A stretch of DNA of 9,949 nt from Candidatus Brocadiia bacterium (GCA_020062035.1 JAGUXD010000201.1:1-9949); one strand, 5' to 3'. Numbered from the stretch's first letter, positions 1 to 6,844 are shown. Notes: generated by a model from the letters alone, not told the origin. Made by a program: numbers and translations.

Positions 1-47
1 TAGGTTGATACTCCTTAACTCACATCCTCCTTTAAGAGGAATTATAG

Positions 48-63
48 TCCCGCTTTAGCGGGA
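48..63. repeat. Hairpin TCCCGCT-TT-AGCGGGA
   Basis: This is a perfect 7-bp inverted repeat with a 2-nt spacer, and flanking A/T pairs plus one G-T wobble extend the stem further. No T-run follows, so it is not a classical terminator. The same arms, TCCCGCT and AGCGGGA, recur in the tRNA region at 8501-8531 and inside the perfect palindrome at 8545-8568, which marks it as a member of a small dispersed repeat family. Confidence 0.6.
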
Positions 64-147
64 TTATCTAAAGCAAGGACTTTTTGGACAGCCTGATAAC
101 ATATCTAACAAGTGTCATCTTATATGTCAAGAAAATTATTTTATTTT

Positions 148-172
148 CTTTGTGTTCTTTGTGTCTTTGTGG
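148..172 (+). repeat. Tandem CTTTGTG repeat, three units
   Basis: There are three head-to-tail units of 8-9 nt: CTTTGTGTT at 148-156, CTTTGTGT at 157-164 and CTTTGTGG at 165-172. They sit in AT-rich sequence with no gene. From general familiarity, similar CTTTGTG/CACAAAG strings are common between genes in assemblies of uncultivated bacteria, but I cannot verify that here. Its role is unknown. Confidence 0.55.
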
Positions 173-336
173 TAAAATATATTTTATTGTATGGAATTTC
201 AATGTTTCCAGAATGGACATTGGGGTTCGGTCGTGTCGTCCCAGCGGGGCGCCACTTCCTCAGGGCGAAGAATCTAATTTACATTAAGAAAGGTAAAAAT
301 ATGATAATACCTATTTTTGGGGATTTCTACAACGCT

Positions 337-342
337 TATAAT
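337..342 (+). promoter_or_regulatory. Possible -10 box (TATAAT) for hsp20-lon
   Basis: A perfect TATAAT lies 31 nt before the hsp20 ATG and would start transcription near 349, leaving a leader of about 25 nt with the AAGGAG site. The -35 region is poor (T-rich, with no TTGACA at 16-18 nt). I see no CIRCE operator (TTAGCACTC-N9-GAGTGCTAA) and no clear sigma32-type CCCCAT box, so heat-shock control is not shown by the sequence. Confidence 0.3.
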
Positions 343-373
343 TCCAAAATAAGTGTTGGGTAAGGAGAATTTT

Positions 374-922
374 ATGTCACAGAGGCATGTTCACCCTGCT
401 TCAGCGGATTCAAAACCCCGACCGAAATATTCTGGTTTTAGCGAGATTTTTATCTCTTCCAGCAAACTGATTTCAATTCGCACAGAAAAATCATTCCAGC
501 CACCTACCGATATCTTTGAAACCGATAATGAGATAGTTATTCGTAGCGAACTTGCAGGAATGAAACCAGAGGAAATTCTTATCTCGGTTGATGGTAACCA
601 TTTAATAATTAGTGGCCATCGTGATGAAAGACCTGTAGACTTATTCCTGCCTGGGCGGGACGGGACAAAGAATGCCGATCACCCCGACGTTACGGCGGGG
701 GCACGGGGTCCCAAGCGCAGTTTCACACAGATGGAGATTGATTACGGTAAGTTTGAGAAGGTGATAGAACTCTTTTGTCCAGTTGATGCAAATGAATCTC
801 GTGCCTGTTATAAAAATGGTTTTCTGGAAATAGTAATTCCGAAGTTATCTCAATCTAAACGAACATCCGGTTCTCAAGAAGTTACAACAATAAAACATAT
901 TGAAATTATACAAGGGAATTAA
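374..922 (+). CDS. hsp20: Hsp20-family small heat shock protein with an in-frame insertion
   Basis: Small heat shock proteins are ATP-independent cytoplasmic holdases that bind unfolding proteins as oligomers. This 182-aa protein has a variable N-arm (1-40), then an alpha-crystallin domain: TDIFETDNEIVIRSELAGM (about 45-63), LIISGHR (77-83), the DYGKFEKVIEL strand (123-133) and the near-C-terminal NGFLEIVIPK, matching the family G-x-L motif. Residues of about 88-113 are extra compared with the usual short link between the ISG-R strand and the YG-F strand. They are encoded by a GC-rich palindromic stretch (about 657-712) and fall in the loop expected to mediate dimer contacts. The start at ATG 374 is chosen for AAGGAG 8-12 nt upstream; an in-frame GTG at 353 is less likely. 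lon starts 55 nt downstream, so the two probably form a proteostasis operon. Confidence 0.9.
   Translation: MSQRHVHPASADSKPRPKYSGFSEIFISSSKLISIRTEKSFQPPTDIFETDNEIVIRSELAGMKPEEILISVDGNHLIISGHRDERPVDLFLPGRDGTKNADHPDVTAGARGPKRSFTQMEIDYGKFEKVIELFCPVDANESRACYKNGFLEIVIPKLSQSKRTSGSQEVTTIKHIEIIQGN
657..712. repeat. GC-rich palindromic element inside hsp20
   Basis: An outer GGGAC (662-666) pairs with GTCCC (708-712), and inside lies a near-perfect 19-nt palindrome at 682-700 (CCCCG...CGGGG with one mismatched pair). It is far more GC-rich than the rest of hsp20. It is read in frame as roughly residues 95-113, a stretch of Gly, Asp, Pro, Arg and Ala with no counterpart in ordinary Hsp20 proteins. It looks like a small inserted repeat that kept the frame open. 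Confidence 0.6.
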
Positions 923-977
923 ACCCTTACAGGGTAAACGGATTTAGCAGATTTTCGGTATCGTCAGGAGGATTTTA

Positions 978-3503
978 ATGAGTGCTACTGAAGACAAAAA
1001 GAACTTTGAAAGCATTTGGGATGACTTAACTGAAGGAAACCCGGCAGAAGACCAAACGCCCCGTCCCCAGATGTCCATCGGGGGAGGGGATAAAATAACA
1101 ATGGAATTACCAATTATGGCTATTAAAGATATGGTTATTTATCCATCTACATTTTTTCCATTAGTTATTTCTCATGCCCAGACAATTCATCTAATTGATG
1201 ATGTAGTATCTGGTAGTAGAACATTTGCTTTTGTGGCTATTAAACCATCGGTTGGCCCCGTTTCCCGCCCCGATGGACATCTGGATGAAATTGATGATAC
1301 TTCTAACGGGGTTAGTGAATCTCCCGATGTTATATCAGGGATAGTTTCTATAGAGCCAGAAATTAAACCAACCGATTTATATGAATACGGATGTAGAGTT
1401 GAGATTGTTAAGATGATAAAATTCCTTGAAGATAATGTTCGGCTTTTACTTCAAGGTATGGAACGGGTTAAAATAGAAGGAATTGTGGAGCGAACACCTT
1501 ATCTTAAGGCAAAAATTAGCGTTGCTAAAGAAACGATGGAACAAACTCCTGAATTAGAAGCACTTATGCATACCGCGAGTAATCTTTTTATGAATATTAT
1601 CAGTCAACTTCCACATCTACCCATAGAAGAATTACGGCTCTCCATGATGAACATCAATTCTCCGTTAACGATGTGTTATTTTATTGCGTCCAATATGAAT
1701 TTCCCGATAGAAGAGAAGCAAAAGATATTAGAAATAGATAGTATTAAAGATAAATTAGAACGAATGATTCGGCTCTTAAACCGCGAAGTAGAGGTATTGC
1801 AAATAAGTGGCAGAATCCAATCTGAGGTTAAAGAAGAGGTTACCAAAGTTCAAAGAGAGCATATTTTACGAGAGCAGATGAGAATTATTCAACGTGAATT
1901 AGGTGAAGATGACCCTATGAAATCTGAGGTAAATAAACTAAGATCCCAGCTCGCTGAAGCAAAATTATCAGCCGAAGCCAAAAAAGCTGCAGAGGATGAA
2001 CTTAATCGGCTTTCAAGAATTCACCCGTCTTCTGCAGAATATTCGGTCTCAAGAACTTATCTGGACTGGTTGATTAATCTGCCATGGAATATTTCTACTG
2101 AAGATAACTTAGACATAGACCGTGCCGCTAAAATCCTTGATGAAGACCACTATGGCTTGGAAAAAGTAAAAGAGAGAATTTTAGAATATTTAGCCGTAAG
2201 AAAACTAAAACAGGATATGAAAGGACCGATTCTTTGCTTTGTCGGTCCACCTGGGGTTGGTAAGACTTCGTTAGGCAAATCAATTGCCCGGGCTTTAGGT
2301 AGAAAATTTGTAAGGTTTTCTTTGGGTGGTATTCGTGACGAGGCAGAAATTCGCGGGCATCGCAGAACCTATGTCGGTGCTTTGCCCGGCAGGATTATCC
2401 AATGGCTCAGAAAAGGCGGCTCTAAAAACCCGGTCTTTATGTTAGATGAAATAGATAAAATAGGTGTTGATTTTAGGGGCGACCCATCATCGGCTCTTCT
2501 GGAAGTCCTTGACCCTGAACAAAATAACTCCTTTTCTGACCATTATTTAGAAGTGTCTTTTGATTTGTCCGCAGTGATGTTTATTACCACTGCTAATATC
2601 ATTGATACAATTCTACCTGCTTTGAGAGACCGGATGGAAGTTCTGGAACTGCCTGGTTATATCGCTGAAGAAAAACTAAAAATAGCCCAGGATCATCTTA
2701 TTTTAAAGCAATTAAAAGAACACGGTTTAGAAGCAAACGAGTTAAAATTTGAGCCAGAGTTAATTCACAAGATTATCAAGGATTATACCAGAGAGGCAGG
2801 TGTTAGAAATCTGGAGCGGGAAATTGCTACGGTTTGTCGCAAAGTAGCAAAGCATAAGGCATCTCAGGGGCTTTATGTCGCATTCAATCCCCCGTCTGCT
2901 GATAACATAGAAGATTTTCTTGGCCCAGTGAAATATTTCTCGGAAATAGCCGCAAGAGTCCCAGAACAAGGCGTTGCTACCGGAATGGTCTGGACCCCCA
3001 TTGGCGGTGATATTGTTTTTGTAGAATCTACCAAGATGAAAGGAAATAATAATCTTATTTTAACAGGACATTTAGGTGATGTAATGAAAGAATCTGCCCG
3101 TGCAGCTTTGACTTTTATTAGAAGTAAATCAAAGAAATTCAAAATTCCGGAAATTTCTTTTAAGGACTATGATATTCATATTCATGTACCAGCCGGGGCA
3201 ATTCCAAAAGATGGGCCGTCTGCTGGTATCACTATTGCAATTTCTTTAATCTCTCTTTTTATAAATAAGCGGGTAAAGAATAATATAGCGATGACTGGAG
3301 AGATTACTTTAAGTGGTAAAATCCTACCGGTGGGCGGTATTAAAGAAAAAGTTATCGCGGCAAGAAGAGCCGGCCTTGATACTATTATCTTACCAAAACA
3401 TAACCAGAAAGACCTTAAAGAAATACCCGAACATATCAGACAGGGACTTCGCTTTGAGTTAATAGATACCATAGAAGATGCTGTTAAAATAGCGATATTA
3501 TAA
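978..3503 (+). CDS. lon: ATP-dependent Lon protease (LonA type)
   Basis: Lon is a cytoplasmic homohexameric AAA+ serine protease that unfolds and degrades damaged and regulatory proteins. The 841-aa product shows the N-terminal LAN domain (from about residue 42, MELPIMAIKDMVIYP), a coiled-coil middle (about 270-350), Walker A GPPGVGKT (423-430), Walker B with D490-E491, and the C-terminal protease domain with the Ser748 (KDGPSAG) and Lys791 (GGIKEK) dyad. The 67-residue Walker spacing and 43-residue Ser-Lys spacing equal those of E. coli Lon. E. coli Lon has 784 aa. The excess here lies in an N-terminal extension (1-41) and an extra block of about 34 residues (about 90-124), both carrying GC-rich palindromes. 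The AGGAGG site at 966-971 fixes ATG 978. A secondary start at Met42 (1101), behind GGAGGGG of the first palindrome, is conceivable. Hsp20 is encoded just upstream. Confidence 0.97.
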   Translation: MSATEDKKNFESIWDDLTEGNPAEDQTPRPQMSIGGGDKITMELPIMAIKDMVIYPSTFFPLVISHAQTIHLIDDVVSGSRTFAFVAIKPSVGPVSRPDGHLDEIDDTSNGVSESPDVISGIVSIEPEIKPTDLYEYGCRVEIVKMIKFLEDNVRLLLQGMERVKIEGIVERTPYLKAKISVAKETMEQTPELEALMHTASNLFMNIISQLPHLPIEELRLSMMNINSPLTMCYFIASNMNFPIEEKQKILEIDSIKDKLERMIRLLNREVEVLQISGRIQSEVKEEVTKVQREHILREQMRIIQRELGEDDPMKSEVNKLRSQLAEAKLSAEAKKAAEDELNRLSRIHPSSAEYSVSRTYLDWLINLPWNISTEDNLDIDRAAKILDEDHYGLEKVKERILEYLAVRKLKQDMKGPILCFVGPPGVGKTSLGKSIARALGRKFVRFSLGGIRDEAEIRGHRRTYVGALPGRIIQWLRKGGSKNPVFMLDEIDKIGVDFRGDPSSALLEVLDPEQNNSFSDHYLEVSFDLSAVMFITTANIIDTILPALRDRMEVLELPGYIAEEKLKIAQDHLILKQLKEHGLEANELKFEPELIHKIIKDYTREAGVRNLEREIATVCRKVAKHKASQGLYVAFNPPSADNIEDFLGPVKYFSEIAARVPEQGVATGMVWTPIGGDIVFVESTKMKGNNNLILTGHLGDVMKESARAALTFIRSKSKKFKIPEISFKDYDIHIHVPAGAIPKDGPSAGITIAISLISLFINKRVKNNIAMTGEITLSGKILPVGGIKEKVIAARRAGLDTIILPKHNQKDLKEIPEHIRQGLRFELIDTIEDAVKIAIL
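1059..1089. repeat. Palindromic element 1 inside lon
   Basis: CCCC (1059-1062) and TCCCC (1064-1068) pair with GGGG (1086-1089) and GGGGA (1081-1085), giving a 9-bp stem with one bulged G and a 12-nt loop. It is read in frame as residues of about 28-37 (PRPQMSIGGG) in the N-terminal extension before the conserved LAN domain. The minus strand at 1067-1083 reads CCCCGATGGACATCTGG, identical to the plus strand at 1268-1284. Confidence 0.7.
1256..1311. repeat. Palindromic element 2 inside lon
   Basis: Arms CCCCGTT (1256-1262) and AACGGGG (1305-1311) bound this 56-nt stretch, which carries the 17-mer CCCCGATGGACATCTGG at 1268-1284. It is translated as about residues 93-112, Ser/Gly/Asp-rich sequence that separates FVAIK from the EIKPTDLYEYG strand. 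In E. coli Lon the equivalent segments are joined by a linker of only about ten residues. The reading frame of lon is preserved. Confidence 0.7.
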
Positions 3504-3512
3504 AGTAGAGTT

Positions 3513-4793
3513 ATGGATAAAATAGGCAGGAGGAATCTAAAAACATTCTCCGCAGGTGCGGCATTAAATGATATCGGCGAGGAAATGTATGCTCCATACC
3601 TACCTTATTTTGCCGCAACCTTTCTGGGTGTTTCCGGATTCCAATACGGATTGATTGAGGGAATCTGTGAAGGTATCAACAGAATCATGAGGTTATTCAC
3701 CGGTTCTTTTACGGACCGGGTGGGCCGCAAGATACCGGTTATTCTTGCCTACATTCTTATTCCGCTTTCACGGCTGGGGTTGACATTGGTCAAAGGCTGG
3801 GCGGGCTTTATTCCTTTTCGCGGATTGCGTCAAATCGGTCGCTCCTTACGTGACCCAGCCAGAGAGGCATCTATTGGTGAATCTGTTCCGCAAACAGAAC
3901 GCGGCAGGGCTTTCGGTATCCTCAATATGGTTGATACAATAGGTGCTGTTTTAGGCCCTGTTATCGGTGTTTTGATTCTTTACTGGGCTACCGTGGGCTT
4001 GAAAGGGACGACGCCTGCTATCGGCAGCCCGTTAGAAATCTGGGGCGGGCTTAAGACCGTATTCCCCAAAGAATCATATATCTATCTGTTTATCTGGGCG
4101 GCATTGCCCACCATTATCAGCGCCTGGATTATCTATTTCTTCCTGTTTGAAACACGGATGCCCTTTGCCAAGCCGGCAAAGACCCAAGCAAAGCCACAGA
4201 AAAAACAAGAAGATTTTTCACTGCGGACATTCATCTCAACTTTAAAGCCAAATTCTCCGTTCCGCAAATTGGGCTATACCACGCTTTCCCATATGATACT
4301 GGCATTAGGCGCTGTGCCGGTTTCAATGATATTGTTTTACGCCTCCAATAAATTATCAGCCGCTCCCATAGAAAACGGAATACTTTTTATTACCTATGCG
4401 ATTTCTCATTTTCTGACCTCGTATCCGGCAGGGTGGCTGAGCGACCGTCTGGGCAGGTTCTATACGCAGGTAATGGGCAATATTCTGTTTATCCTGGCGC
4501 TTATTTTGATAATCTTTGTAAGAAGTCCATTATTCTTGATAGTGCCTTTGATATTGTATGCCACCTTTGAATCCATCTGGATAACCAACCGTCGTGCTGC
4601 AATAGCGGATTTGTCAAAAACAGAAGCGTTCGGCAAGACCTTCGGCAATTTCTCGGCGCTTTACGGATTCCCTTCAATAATCTGTCCGATATTATTTGGT
4701 GCTATCTGGAGTTTGCTCGGTAGCGGATTTGCCCTTTTCGTCTCGGCTTTATTCCCACTGACCGCAATATTTATACTGCCCCAAAAAAACTAA
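3513..4793 (+). CDS. MFS permease, substrate unknown
   Basis: This 426-aa integral membrane protein is of the major facilitator superfamily, secondary transporters driven by ion gradients. MFS motif A, GSFTDRVGRK, lies at residues 64-73 between the second and third helices, and its repeat-half counterpart AGWLSDRLGRF appears in the second half. The segment RSLRDPAREASIGESV after the third helix is typical of one MFS subgroup. Many hydrophobic helices are visible in each half, joined by a basic hydrophilic linker (FAKPAKTQAKPQKKQ). A long loop of about 35-40 residues (TVGLKGTTPAIG...) follows about the fifth helix. ATG 3513 lies 9 nt after lon with only a weak GTAGAG site, so it may be cotranscribed, but lines sampled here are more GC-rich (45-52%) than lines sampled in lon (32-42%). 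Nothing in the sequence identifies the cargo. Confidence 0.88.
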   Translation: MDKIGRRNLKTFSAGAALNDIGEEMYAPYLPYFAATFLGVSGFQYGLIEGICEGINRIMRLFTGSFTDRVGRKIPVILAYILIPLSRLGLTLVKGWAGFIPFRGLRQIGRSLRDPAREASIGESVPQTERGRAFGILNMVDTIGAVLGPVIGVLILYWATVGLKGTTPAIGSPLEIWGGLKTVFPKESYIYLFIWAALPTIISAWIIYFFLFETRMPFAKPAKTQAKPQKKQEDFSLRTFISTLKPNSPFRKLGYTTLSHMILALGAVPVSMILFYASNKLSAAPIENGILFITYAISHFLTSYPAGWLSDRLGRFYTQVMGNILFILALILIIFVRSPLFLIVPLILYATFESIWITNRRAAIADLSKTEAFGKTFGNFSALYGFPSIICPILFGAIWSLLGSGFALFVSALFPLTAIFILPQKN

Positions 4794-4809
4794 CCGCAGA
4801 TTAGACAGA

Positions 4810-4863
4810 TGAGCATCACACCATATCGGTATGACGTAAGAAATTTCTTTCCAGATATGCTCA
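4810..4863. repeat. Spaced inverted repeat TGAGCAT...ATGCTCA
   Basis: TGAGCAT (4810-4816) and ATGCTCA (4857-4863) form 7-bp arms 40 nt apart in the gap between the MFS gene and the flavoprotein gene. A small CATA-TCGG-TATG hairpin lies within the interval. There is no T-run, so termination is not shown. It could help separate the two transcription units. Confidence 0.3.
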
Positions 4864-4882
4864 GAGTAACCTGTGGTTGCTT

Positions 4883-4888
4883 TATAAT
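4883..4888 (+). promoter_or_regulatory. TATAAT box just before the flavoprotein gene
   Basis: A perfect TATAAT ends 8 nt before ATG 4897. If used, it would give an mRNA starting at or next to the start codon, a leaderless transcript, which fits the lack of a Shine-Dalgarno site here. No convincing -35 hexamer lies 16-18 nt upstream, so the match may be chance. Confidence 0.25.
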
Positions 4889-4896
4889 TCTTATTT

Positions 4897-5583
4897 ATGC
4901 ACATCATTGCAATTAGTACATCCGGTAGAGAAAAATCTAATACCTCAAGGATCCTTCAGGTAATGCTTTCCAGATTGTCTTCTTTGGGCGTCCAAACAGA
5001 ATTCATCTGGACCGGTAATAAGGAAATCAAATACTGTAGGGCGTGCGAATACTGTATGAAAGAAGACAAATGTAGCCAGAAAGATGACTATGAAGAAATA
5101 CGACAGAAGATACTTGCATCCGATGGAATTATTCTCGGCTCTCCTAATTATGCATTTCAGATATCTGCCTCATTAAAATCATTATACGAACGAAGCCACT
5201 CTCTTCTCTATTATACCCGTAGATTGAGCCAGAAATATACAATCGGTATATGTGTTGGTGGTCATTCGTATATGACAGATAAAATAGCCAAGACTATAGC
5301 GCAAGGTATCTGGCTCTGTGGCGGTTATTATGTCGGTTATCTCGGCGCGGTCTCGGTAAACCGTGATGAACTTCTATTAGAACAGGAAAAAGAAACCCTG
5401 CATAAAGTAGAAGAACTATCTGAGAAACTGTTTTATGCAATACAGAAGAAAAAGAAATTCTGGTGGCAGGATTTTATAAGAAAACGATTCCTTTATCCTC
5501 AGGTCTCGGCAATGGTCAAGAACAATAGGGACAAATACCCATTTTTGTATCAATACTACCAATCTAATAACTATTTGCGCTGA
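4897..5583 (+). CDS. Iron-sulfur flavoprotein / NADPH-dependent FMN reductase-like protein
   Basis: This 228-aa flavodoxin-fold protein begins with MHIIAISTSGREKSNT, the FMN phosphate-binding first strand and loop. A compact cysteine cluster follows: Cys47-x2-Cys50-x2-Cys53-x5-Cys59. That spacing matches the CX2CX2CX4-7C motif which binds a [4Fe-4S] cluster in the Isf family of anaerobes. ILGSPNYAFQISASLKSLYERS (about 78-99) is the typical second flavin-contact segment, GSP-Y. Isf-type proteins pass electrons in the cytoplasm, usually in anaerobic or oxygen-stress metabolism; the partner here is unknown. The C-terminal 50 residues are basic and aromatic (KKKKFWWQDFIRKRF) and may contact a membrane or partner. 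No clear ribosome binding site precedes ATG 4897. bioF starts 1 nt after the stop, so the two are likely translationally coupled. Confidence 0.82.
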   Translation: MHIIAISTSGREKSNTSRILQVMLSRLSSLGVQTEFIWTGNKEIKYCRACEYCMKEDKCSQKDDYEEIRQKILASDGIILGSPNYAFQISASLKSLYERSHSLLYYTRRLSQKYTIGICVGGHSYMTDKIAKTIAQGIWLCGGYYVGYLGAVSVNRDELLLEQEKETLHKVEELSEKLFYAIQKKKKFWWQDFIRKRFLYPQVSAMVKNNRDKYPFLYQYYQSNNYLR

Positions 5584-5584
5584 G

Positions 5585-6772
5585 ATGTTAGATTATCTAA
5601 AAAATGAGTTGCAGGAATTAAACAGGGAAGGTCTTATCAGAAAACTGAGGGTGATTTCAGCCCTGAAAGGCGCCTATATTAAGATAGACAACAAATGGCT
5701 TATCTCATTCTGCAGTAACGATTATTTAGGATTAGCCCAACATCCTAAAGTAAAAAAGGCAATGCTTGAAACGACAAGGAGGTTCGGCGCAGGCGCCGGC
5801 TCGGCACGGCTTCTATCAGGAACAACCCTGCTCCATCACAAAGTAGAACAGGAACTCGCTAAATTCAAGAAGACCGAGGACGCGATATTTTTCACCTCTG
5901 GCTATGTCGCTAACCTGAGCGTAATCACATCCCTTGTTAAGAAAGATGATATTCTCCTTTGCGATGAACTAAACCACGCCAGTTTAATTGATGCGACACG
6001 ACTAACCGGAGCAAATATCAGGGTCTATCGCCATTGCGATATGGACCATCTGGAACGATTACTCTCCAACCGGGACTCACGCTCTACGCTCAATGCTCTA
6101 CGTTATATTATCACTGATACAATCTTCAGTATGGACGGCGATTCTGCTCCGCTAAAAGAAATTACGCGGCTATCAAGAAAATATGGTGCCTGCACAATTG
6201 TAGATGAAGCACACGCAACAGGCGTATTCGGCAAAAATGCAAGAGGCATAGCAGAAGAATCAAACACCGAAGACCGGATAGATATAATTATTGGCACAGC
6301 CAGTAAAGCCCTGGGGATAGTTGGCGGTTTTGTTACCGGTAAAAACGTCTTAACAGATTATATCCGCAACAAAGCCCGACAGTTTATTTTTACGACAGCG
6401 CTGCCCGCTGGTGTATGTGCTGGAGTCATTGCTTCGCTCTCTATTCTTCAAGGTAAAGAAGGCAGTGACCTACGTGCGAAACTCTGGGAAAACACGGATT
6501 ATCTTAAGTCGCAACTTCTCAAAATGGAGTTTGATTTACGTAAATCCGTGTCTCCGATAGTTCCTATCCTGCTCGGCGATACCAGAAAAACCATCTGGTT
6601 CTCTCATGAACTCTACAGAAAAGGACTATATGTTCCGGCAATCAGACCGCCGACGGTTCCGCAAGATGCCAGCCGACTCAGAATTACCCTCACTGCAATG
6701 CACTCTAAAAAGGACATTAACTTACTTCTCCAGACACTTCAGCGAATAGTTAATAGGGATCCGCCCCGATGA
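5585..6772 (+). CDS. bioF: 8-amino-7-oxononanoate synthase-type PLP enzyme (alpha-oxoamine synthase)
   Basis: The family condenses an acyl thioester with an amino acid, with decarboxylation. BioF joins pimeloyl-ACP/CoA with L-alanine in biotin synthesis. The 395 residues fit the family. Landmarks are FCSNDYLGLAQHP (about 42-54), the SGT and FFTSGYVANLSV segments, NHASLIDATR, SMDGDSAPL, DEAHATGVFG with Asp207 and His210 for the PLP ring, and GTASKALG with Lys241 as the Schiff-base lysine, close to Lys236 of E. coli BioF. The chain resembles BioF more than glycine C-acetyltransferase (Kbl), but substrate choice cannot be read with certainty. No other biotin gene is in the window, so a role in another acyl-amino-ketone pathway is possible. 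The final residues (DPPR) and the TGA stop are formed by a GC-rich palindrome, so the C-terminus seems to have been rewritten by a repeat. Confidence 0.87.
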   Translation: MLDYLKNELQELNREGLIRKLRVISALKGAYIKIDNKWLISFCSNDYLGLAQHPKVKKAMLETTRRFGAGAGSARLLSGTTLLHHKVEQELAKFKKTEDAIFFTSGYVANLSVITSLVKKDDILLCDELNHASLIDATRLTGANIRVYRHCDMDHLERLLSNRDSRSTLNALRYIITDTIFSMDGDSAPLKEITRLSRKYGACTIVDEAHATGVFGKNARGIAEESNTEDRIDIIIGTASKALGIVGGFVTGKNVLTDYIRNKARQFIFTTALPAGVCAGVIASLSILQGKEGSDLRAKLWENTDYLKSQLLKMEFDLRKSVSPIVPILLGDTRKTIWFSHELYRKGLYVPAIRPPTVPQDASRLRITLTAMHSKKDINLLLQTLQRIVNRDPPR

Positions 6773-6844
6773 AATCGGGGTCGGGGTCTGTGGTTGTCAT
6801 GCCTGACCCCAAAAGCATTCGGGGTTTGGCGGACAATTTTTCTT
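6760..6844 (+). terminator. Composite palindrome and probable terminator after bioF
   Basis: Nested inverted repeats cover 6760-6833: outer TCCGCC (6760-6765)/GGCGGA (6828-6833), a tight hairpin CCCCGAT-GAA-ATCGGGG (6764-6780), GGGGTC (6783-6788)/GACCCC (6805-6810), and CCCC-N10-GGGG (6807-6824). Five T residues follow at 6837-6841, so the outer stem could act as an intrinsic terminator for the flavoprotein-bioF unit. The bioF TGA at 6770-6772 lies inside the first hairpin. The 18-nt stretch 6807-6824 matches 6894-6911 in the next element at 16 of 18 positions. Confidence 0.55.

Larger units (their letters stand above)
1..373. other. Gene-free leader region upstream of hsp20
   Basis: I see no convincing gene here. 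Two overlapping short reading frames (84-287 and 112-363) translate the low-complexity CTTTGTG stretch into Phe/Val/Cys-rich peptides and have no good ribosome binding site, so I treat them as noise. The region holds a small hairpin (TCCTC/GAGGA, about 26-40), a strong hairpin at 48-63, a triple CTTTGTG tandem at 148-172, a GC-rich patch at about 205-275 that resembles the palindromes inside lon, and a possible -10 box for hsp20 at 337-342. Confidence 0.6.

Noticed and set aside
84..363. Two overlapping short reading frames upstream of hsp20
   Set aside because: They translate the CTTTGTG tandem and AT-rich sequence into Phe/Val/Cys-rich peptides, lack ribosome binding sites and match no family known to me.
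2760..3472. Minus-strand open frames opposite lon
   Set aside because: They are antisense to the conserved Lon protease domain and show no family motifs; they are shadows of the coding strand.
5585..6772. Glycine C-acetyltransferase (Kbl) instead of BioF
   Set aside because: The SMDGDSAPL, NHASLIDA and GTASKALG contexts fit BioF better, and no threonine dehydrogenase gene is adjacent; the alternative is kept as a caution only.
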